Positions 58,123 through 64,000 of a DNA stretch of 64,000 nt are shown in pieces; the stretch's first letter is position 1, and each line of letters opens with the position of its first letter. The notes beneath the pieces are model-generated. The model was not told the origin of the DNA. It saw only the letters and a program-made list of their open reading frames with translations, and made no database searches. The stretch is from the NCBI GenBank assembly GCA_027924645.1, contig BSBN01001687.1:3472001-3536000 (forward strand). The letters are read 5' to 3'. The stretch is from Cunninghamia lanceolata (Eukaryota; Streptophyta; Pinopsida; Cupressales; Cupressaceae). The position numbers and the translations under genes were made by a program.

Positions 58123-59591
58123 TGATGCAGAATGCCCAGCTGAAGCGGATGAAGATTGACTATATCTTCCCTATCGGCAAGAGGTATCCCAATGTCTCTC
58201 CGAAGCCAAGAATGACTTCTCTATCGGTGAGACATGAACTATCGGCCGGGTCTTATTGTTATATCCCGATGGCTAAGTTCTCACCGATAAACTCCGTGAC
58301 GGTTAGTTGCCTATCGGCAACACCTCATACTATCGGACCACGATAAAGTTCCTTCGGCCAGACTTCTTCCTTCGTCACACCGATGACCACTCTTTGTCGG
58401 CCAGACTTCTTCCTTCGTCACACCGACGCTTTGTCTCTCGCCGATATCGTCAGACACATCGGCCAGACCTCCAGCTTCGGTAAGACTCCGGTTCGTAGTC
58501 CCGATGGTTCATCTCACTCCGACGAGTCCTTTGTCGCTGAGACTTCTCGAACTCCTTCCGATGAACTTCTATCGGTGGGACTCTAACGGTCGCCGTGACT
58601 TCTTCGGCTGCCCCCGACAAGGTTCCTCGCGCCGATACTCTCTATCGGCAACACTCCGAGGATATCTCACCGATCGGTGAAACTTTATACCGTCGGCTAG
58701 GTATATTTTCCTTAGCCCGATATCGTTTCTCTCACCGATGCGAACACAAAGGTATGTGTCTCCGGCACTATACCAATCTTCGGCAAGACGGAGAGCCTTT
58801 CACGCCGATGGATCTCCAACTGTTCAGAGGCGCCGAACCAGAATTCCCTTCGACAGAACAATGGAATTTAGCCGTTTCATTTATCAAACCCTCGATCACT
58901 TGTAGCAATCTGATCCCACATCAAAACTATCCAATTTCACTCCGATTTCCCGACTAGCCACATGATGATGTCTAGTCGAACTTGACTGAGTTCGCTGGCT
59001 TCCTGGGTAAGAATTCAACAACAACAAACGTGAGAAATCTTTCCCCCATCCCACTGTTACTATACAGGGTTTCAGTGGACAGAGGAAAGGGCCTCCATGT
59101 ATGAATCAAAACCCTACTCCTAGGTTACGAACCAGCCACTATGGAACCGTGGGTTTTACACCGTCTGCACACTACAGAGTCACTATGGATTGACGGATAG
59201 CATCCGATTAGGTTCTATTTACAAAATCAGGACAAAGATATCAGATCACTAAGAATAACCAAGAAAATCAACACAGATCATACCCAGAACTCTCTTCATT
59301 CAATTATCAAAAACTTGTTGTAATACACACTTCCCTCCCCCCGTGTGACATACAACCTGCTTCTAAAGAAGATGTAGAGACAGCAGTTATCCCCTCCAAC
59401 CGTGCAAACTGATTTTCAAATCAGTTAGCCGTTGGTTTACCCTTCATACAAGCAAAACTACATGTGTGCCTTGCACAATTACATTCATGGGACCAAATTG
59501 ACCCTTATTACAAAATGAAATGGCTTAAGAGCCTTATGAGACAATAAAAGAAAAGATGATCCTGCACTACAGAGAATGTGCTCCTGCACCA
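58123..59591 (-). repeat. 5' LTR of chromovirus-2 (right copy, 1469 bp)
   Basis: It pairs with 51989-53457 with about two differences. It would contain the promoter for the minus-strand transcript. Confidence 0.95.
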
Positions 59592-59596
59592 ATTAT

Positions 59597-59927
59597 GCGT
59601 AGAAGATAAAGGAACCTATGAAAGTCTATTTCTTTGAATAGAACAATCGCGAATCAAATGGCCTTCTTGACGGCAGCAAAAGCAGGCATTAGGCGTGTTC
59701 AAATAAACTAGAGGTTGTTCCATTTCAAAACCTGGTCCAATTAACTTAATACTTTTAGGTAACGGATTATTCAAATCCATTTCCACACAGACTCTAGGAT
59801 GCACTCTCAGGCTGGCAAATTTATCAGAACTTTGCTTGCACTAAATGACTTAACTGGGCCACAATATCTTTCAAGAATGGTTGAAAAACAAGATTTAAGT
59901 ATGGCAATTATAACCAAATGACATATT
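59597..59927 (-). pseudogene. LINE-3 ORF1 fragment with CCHC zinc knuckle
   Basis: The minus-strand frame 59804-59616 reads MHPRVCVEMDLNNPLP and CFCCRQEGHLIRDC (C-X2-C-X4-H-X4-C). This is the junction of the DUF4283-like RNA-binding region and zinc knuckle of plant LINE ORF1. Upstream, 59805-59927 holds degraded earlier sequence and ends at the 5' truncation. A stop at 59616 follows the knuckle, and the frame continues beyond chromovirus-2. Confidence 0.82.
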
Positions 59928-59941
59928 TGCATTCGCTGCTT

Positions 59942-60114
59942 TATCTAAGACCATATAATTTGCTTCTATACATATATGCCTTTGATTAAATATATAAATG
60001 ATTCTGTATATCCTTAATAGAATCTATTCGCTGCCATATAAGACCTGTCTTATATGAGATTTATTATATATATTTATTTTTATTTTTATATATAATAATA
60101 TATCTTTATTAATT
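59942..60114 (-). repeat. 5' LTR of element C, part 2
   Basis: It continues the match to the left LTR (from 43202) after LINE-3 and stops at the SINE insertion. Confidence 0.9.
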
Positions 60115-60299
60115 TTGTGAACGGTGTTGTGGTTGAATGGCATAGGCCAAATGGTTCTCATGATGGAGATCCAAGTTCAAATCCCCCAAGTAACATGTGT
60201 GGTTTCTATGTGGCCTCTATGTTGATTAAGTGGATATGTTGATGGGGAGGAGGTCCCCCTTGTGACCTACAATGATTACGAATCAAAAAATATATATAT
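60115..60299 (+). mobile_element. tRNA-derived SINE, plus orientation
   Basis: A Pol III box A-like TGGTTGAATGG (60130-60140) and box B-like GTTCAAATCCC (60175-60185) are about 34 bases apart. A body follows, ending near 60299 in an A/AT-rich tail. It is absent from the matching place in the left LTR of element C. Confidence 0.65.
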
Positions 60300-60538
60300 A
60301 TTAAATGTGCCTAGTAAACTTTTTAACGTGACCGGCAACACTAGTGCGACACGCCCTCCAGCTCCACGTGAATGCTTTTTGCCCGAAGCAATGAACCGGT
60401 GAGGCCACAACACAAGGGACCTCATCCCCTAGCAAGAACACTTCAAACTTGTGAGCTCGTTGGCCCAACGGGGGTTTGAACTCTGGTGGCCGCCACTCCA
60501 ACTGAGCGACTTAACCACTGAACCATGCCCTTATCGGC
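60300..60538 (-). mobile_element. tRNA-derived SINE, minus orientation
   Basis: On the minus strand, box A-like TGGTTCAGTGG (60525-60515) and box B-like GAGTTCAAACCCC (60483-60471) have tRNA-like spacing. The body runs toward the AT-rich tail near 60300. It shares a g-rich ggtccc(c/t)ttgtg block with the plus SINE. A 66-codon minus-strand frame across it has no support as a gene. Confidence 0.65.
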
Positions 60539-60724
60539 AAATTGTATTAAAAATATTTATATAATAATATTATTTAATATTTTTTGTTAAATATTATATT
60601 TTAATAATATTATATATGTTTATTTAAATGACCGAACACCACATTTTATGAAAGCAACTTCACCGTCTTTATCATGATGTTTAAATCTTTAATTTAAACA
60701 ATGCCTTAATATCGGGACATCACA
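60539..60724 (-). repeat. 5' LTR of element C, part 3
   Basis: It matches the end of the left LTR (about 43438-43616) and ends gacatcaca before catag. Confidence 0.9.
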
Positions 60725-61880
60725 CATAGTGGACAAATGATGGTGGGAAGGGGATAAATGGGAGACCTCAATCTTAGTAGAGAAATTTTATTTCACTTAG
60801 CTAATTCCTTCAAGTTGCTTTGATATAACTTTTTAAGTTTATCTCTTAGGATTGCATGTTTTTTGCTTTCCCTGTGGCAAAATGTGGTTTTGATACACGG
60901 CCAAATACAACTGACACTTCAATCTAGTTCAACTGTAGTGCTTGTGGAAGTCGATCAACAATTATTGTGAGAAGCTAATGAATTGAGTAGAAGTAATGAG
61001 CAGATTGATTGAAATGAATGCAACAATAAATACAAGTATTAGGTTGGTAAAAAACCAACCAAATCGGGCATACCCAATCAAGTAACTTATAACTATGCAA
61101 GTAGTTATAAGTTATATAATGTTAATAATATGTAAATATTATTAACATGATACAAAACAAAAATGATGCAATAAATAAATGCTAACAATCCCCCCTATTA
61201 CATCATAAGCCCAAGAGAACAAAGCAAGAAAGTTTGAAAAGCTTCGAGCTTCACAACTGCAAGAGAATATGTTAGCACATTGCTCTCGAGTCAAACAAGT
61301 GTCGGAGATTGGGAACAAATTTTCCCTGTGGAAAATGCGGTTTTAATACATGGCCAAATACAATTGATACTTCAATCTAGTTTAATTTGGGTCAAGGTCC
61401 AGTGATGGTCAAAGCTGGGAAGATCTCTTCAATGTTGCTTCTTTCCTGAAATCAATTTTTTTTTGGTTAAGCTCATATGCAAATCCTAAAGTGGAAATGC
61501 TCACAAAGAGGTTTCGGGTTTCGTCCTCACGTCAATTGATTTGTGATCAAGGGTTTGCGTCCTTGATGCAAATTGCTCAAACTAGAAGAGTAAGAAAATT
61601 CACAAACATTTCATGCCTCCAAATGTCGATAGGAAAACCAACGAGTTTAGAAAATTTTCCAGCGTGAATTTTTTTACGGCGTGAGACAATTTTGAGCACT
61701 AAATGCTCACATACTAGCACTTGCACTCATAGGAGGAGGTTCAAGGAATATGCCGATAGGAACAACCGATGAGTTTTAGAAAAAAATTCAGTGTGAATTT
61801 TTTAACAGCTCGGAATCACTATAATGTTCACATATAAAAGCCTATCGGCTAACTAAATAGTCCTCTTTCCAGATATATTT
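60725..61880. other. Flanking DNA right of element C
   Basis: No gene is seen. It holds a 64-bp direct repeat (60868-60931 and 61322-61384, ttccctgtgg to ctagttyaa) and three close hairpins (61042-61060, 61084-61113, 61121-61146). The repeat-flanked segment may itself be a small insertion. Confidence 0.6.
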
Positions 61881-61891
61881 ATCCCACATGT
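61881..61891 (+). promoter_or_regulatory. Plant snRNA upstream sequence element (USE)
   Basis: ATCCCACATGT matches 9 of 11 positions of the plant USE, RTCCCACATCG. It ends 33 bases before the TATA box, the spacing known for Pol II-type plant snRNA genes (Pol III types are about ten bases shorter). Confidence 0.85.
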
Positions 61892-61924
61892 AATAGCGAG
61901 AGATTGAAGGAAAGTAAATGTAGG

Positions 61925-61932
61925 TATAAATA
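61925..61932 (+). promoter_or_regulatory. snRNA TATA box
   Basis: TATAAATA starts 32 bases before the U2 5' end, as expected. Confidence 0.85.
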
Positions 61933-61956
61933 ACGAAGGGAGAAACATTTCAAAGC

Positions 61957-62130
61957 ATACCTTTCTCGGCCTTTTGGCTAAGATCAAGTGTAGTATCTGT
62001 TCTTATCAGTTTAATATCTGATACATGGTTCAATGAACCACATGATATTAAATTAATTTCTTTAGGGGGAAGTCTCAAACTTCAAGCGTCACTTTTGTTT
62101 TGCACTACCGCAAAAGCCTGACACACCCCA
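61957..62130 (+). ncRNA. U2: U2 spliceosomal snRNA, divergent 3' domain
   Basis: The RNA begins ATACCTTTCTCGGCC and keeps the conserved 5' half, including stem I, GTAGTATCTGTTC (branch-point pairing and flanks) and the stem IIa region. Stem IIb is altered (catggttc against gaaccaca). The Sm-site region reads AATTTCTTTAGG, with a C inside the usual U run. The segment after it is shorter than in typical plant U2. A final hairpin cttttg to caaaag still displays TTGCACTACC, the U2B''-type loop. U2 pairs with intron branch sites in the spliceosome. The 3' end is estimated; I see no clear 3' box. The promoter suggests a gene and not a retro-copy, but function of this variant is uncertain. Confidence 0.85.
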
Positions 62131-62400
62131 AACCCCCAAATTCAATCCATAAATTAAATTGTTCTTTTATCTTTTCTTTGTGAAATGTTTATTTCTGTTT
62201 GTTGTCTGAAGGATTTCACTGAAATGTTTTCTTCATTTATCGGTGAAGAAAAGTGGATGGGGAAATTTTCTTGTTTGCGTAAGCCACACTACAAAGACAG
62301 TAGACACTCTCCAAATCTAGAAAAAGAAAATTACCGTCATAGAGTTGGCTTAAATCATACATCCTCTAAAAGTTGTTGGAGAGATGCAAAGTCCATGGTT
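62131..62400. other. Spacer after U2
   Basis: No gene is supported. The 94-codon plus-strand frame at 62185-62469 has no recognisable motif and overlaps the LINE-4 remnant. Confidence 0.4.
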
Positions 62401-64000
62401 AGATCAACTGTTTGGTTTTCATCGAGCAAGTTAATCAAAGTTGGCTCCGGACTGAGGTTGGCAAGCTAGTGTGCTACTTTATTCCCTTTCAATTTGACAT
62501 GCAAAAGGACCATATTTCTAGTTTTCAATTGGAAGACTTTTCGGGCTTAATTTCTTCCACACTGATTTGCGAATATCCTTCTATCATGAGATGATGATTA
62601 TGGCATTCTGCTGCCAGCTTCAGGCCTTAGATCATACCTTCCATTTCTACCACATTGTTTGAGTTGGAGATAGTAGCTTTAAAACCATATCTAATGATTA
62701 CTCCCCTCATTTTTAATAATAGTTACCACCTTAAGTATCACTAGGTTGTTTTTGGATGCTCAGTCAGAGTTCAACTTTGTCTAACCTTCAAGGGGTTTAA
62801 CCCTTATTTATTTCTTATCCTTCTGTTTGACTTTAAGCTTGATCAACCCAAACCCAGTTTTTAGGCGAGGCCAGTTTTTTAGGATGCTGAGATCACCCTA
62901 ATCTAGAGATTTCCCCTTCGAATAAAGAAACTTTGTTTTTCCTTTCCAATTAAATCCTCCTAGAGATCATTCTTGGAGATTCCACAACTCAATAATTGCT
63001 AAATGACAAGGGACAAATCGATGTTTCCATCTGCTCTGACATTGTACAACTATGGCCCATGGAGTGTAGAAAGACAATAAAAATCTATCCCAAAATTCTT
63101 GAGAAAACGGACAACCTGAGAGGAAGTAATTGACCTCCTCTTTGTTTCCGAGGCACAGAATATTTGTTGGGATAAACAAACCCTTGTTTGCCTTGAGTGG
63201 ATAGCCACAGAAAAACCTTGGCTTTGGGCCAAAGCTTCGGACAACCAAATCTTTTGCCTAAGAAATTGATGTACCCCTTTCACCATGTAGGCCCCACTCC
63301 CTGCCTATACCAATTTTTTGTCAAAGACCTAAGGGAGGGTTACCCTTAATAGTTCTTAAGAAATTGATGTACCCCTTTCACCATGTAGGCCCCACTCCTT
63401 GCATATCCCAACTCAGATAGTCCCCTTCCTTGTTGCCATTGGGTTTGAAGCTTTGTAGCGAAGTATTGAGATAGTTTTTAGCTACCTCACTTTGGGTTTC
63501 GTTGCTAGTTATCCTTTTCCAAGCTCTTGAAAGGAATTATTCATTCTCTTGCTTGTGCTAATAATTTCTTACCTTGACTACCCAAAGAAAGGAGTTTAGT
63601 GATTGTAAGGCCTAGAGAGGTTCCCCCCTCAGAAAAGCAATTGACTTGTAGTCACACATTTTTCTAAAAATCTATTGTTCTGCCATTTTTGATAATATTT
63701 TGGAACATATCTCTAATCCCTTTCATATTTTTCCAAACAATCAAACCATTAGAGAGTTACCCTAAGAAGAGGAATAACCCTAGATGTCTACACAAGTTAT
63801 CTACCCTTAAGAATCTTGTTTCAAGCCTTTGGACTATCTCGTATGAAGACCTAGATAAGCTTAGCAACAGGAGCCTCGTTAAAAGTATTTATGTTTCTAA
63901 TGCCCAACCCTATAGACAATAGGTTTCTAAACCTTATCCTATACCATTAATGAAATTTTTTCCGTGTCCAATATACCTTGCCAAAAGATGTTCCTCGTAA
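62401..64000 (-). pseudogene. LINE-4 ORF2 C-terminal remnant (runs off window)
   Basis: Reading on the minus strand from 64000, GLGIRNINTFNEAPVAKL (about 63905-63850) is the conserved block between RT and the zinc-binding domain of plant LINEs. The zf-RVT domain lies at 63248-62967 (NILCLGNKEEVNYFLSGC, FSQEFWDRF). An RNase H-like piece (ISNSNNVVEMEGMI, MIEGYSQ) lies at about 62680-62560. Many stops and frame changes. RT and endonuclease would lie past the window edge. Confidence 0.8.
63258..63402. repeat. 45-bp direct repeat in LINE-4
   Basis: taagaaattgatgtacccc to gccccactcc occurs at 63258-63303 and 63357-63402 with a near-perfect match, about 98 bp apart. Confidence 0.9.

Larger units (their letters stand above)
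51989..59591 (-). mobile_element. Intact Ty3/gypsy chromovirus (chromovirus-2), 7603 bp
   Basis: Identical-length LTRs (1469 bp) flank one open gag-pol frame. Target duplication attat is at 51984-51988 and 59592-59596. Primer site and polypurine tract are in place. Every part needed for autonomous movement is present, which is unique in this window. It lies inside LINE-3 ORF1. Confidence 0.97.
47021..59927 (-). mobile_element. LINE-3, 5'-truncated L1-type element (about 5.3 kb without insert)
   Basis: The left edge is a T-rich run (47021-47029), the A-tail of a minus-strand element. The right edge lies before a second copy of tgcattcgctgctt (59928-59941). The 14-bp duplication is typical of target-primed insertion. 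Removing chromovirus-2 and its 5-bp duplicate leaves about 5.3 kb with part of ORF1, complete-span ORF2 and a 3' UTR. Confidence 0.92.
41648..60724 (-). mobile_element. Non-coding LTR element C with nested insertions
   Basis: LTRs are at 41648-43616 and 45585-60724, the latter interrupted. The flanking pentamer catag is identical on both sides (41643-41647 and 60725-60729). The primer site is next to the right LTR and the purine tract next to the left, so it runs on the minus strand. The interior is only about 1.97 kb (43617-45584) and encodes nothing recognisable. It is a non-autonomous element (large LTR, no pol). Confidence 0.9.

Noticed and set aside
60471..60532. Functional tRNA genes
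   Set aside because: Box A and box B are present, but the acceptor stem does not close and the sequence continues into an AT-rich tail, as in a SINE.
61957..62130. U2 as a reverse-transcribed pseudogene
   Set aside because: A retro-copy would not carry the USE and TATA box at the correct distances; no A-tail follows.
62185..62469. 94-codon plus-strand frame after U2
   Set aside because: Overlaps the antisense LINE-4 remnant; no homology recognised.

Overview
This window reads as a plant nuclear intergenic region of a large, repeat-dominated genome. The plant assignment rests on four things: Ty1/copia and chromodomain-bearing Ty3/gypsy retrotransposons with initiator-Met tRNA primer sites, plant-type LINEs with a C-terminal RNase H-like domain, tRNA-derived SINEs, and a U2 snRNA gene with the plant snRNA upstream element and TATA box. 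A gymnosperm is plausible given the density and age of the nests, but the sequence alone does not prove it. I see no single-copy host protein gene. Almost every open frame belongs to a transposable element, and most are decayed.

Layout. 1-5775 is a Ty1/copia element (copia-1), whose 5' LTR is cut by the window start. It sits beside the tip of an inverted chromovirus LTR (5776-5879). That tip lies in the 5' LTR of element B (LTR end 5880-6346), which carries one unrecognised 'IPSF' protein and no polymerase. B's inferred long 3' LTR (8893-11106 plus 17627-18200) is split by chromovirus-1 (11107-17626). B itself abuts a truncated inverted copia (copia-2, 18201-19894), which lies in the 5' LTR of a degenerate Ty3/gypsy element D (gag-pol about 21420-26730). 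D's 3' LTR appears to be split around 27.5-38.3 kb by further material: unclassified ORF set F (27690-29640), unclassified long ORF E (30521-33865) with a palindrome-rich upstream region, and a LINE fragment (35760-38339). D ends at 40678.

From 41648 to 60724 lies a second, cleaner nest. A non-coding LTR element C (TSD catag) has its right LTR interrupted by a 5.3-kb LINE (LINE-3, 14-bp TSD). LINE-3 is interrupted inside ORF1 by an intact chromovirus (chromovirus-2, TSD attat, 1534-codon open gag-pol, LTRs with about 2 differences in 1469 bp). A tail-to-tail pair of tRNA-like SINEs also sits in the right LTR of C.

60725-64000 is flanking DNA holding the only likely host gene, a U2 snRNA gene (61957 to about 62130) with promoter elements at Pol II spacing, followed by an inverted degenerate LINE that runs off the window.

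How the parts work together: these are self-replicating or parasitic units layered by time, not a pathway. The only apparently autonomous element is chromovirus-2. B and C lack a polymerase and would need enzymes from elements that share their ends. The older elements decay largely by base substitution, with many stops at Arg, Gln and Trp codons, and four independent polymerase domains have lost a catalytic Asp to Asn.
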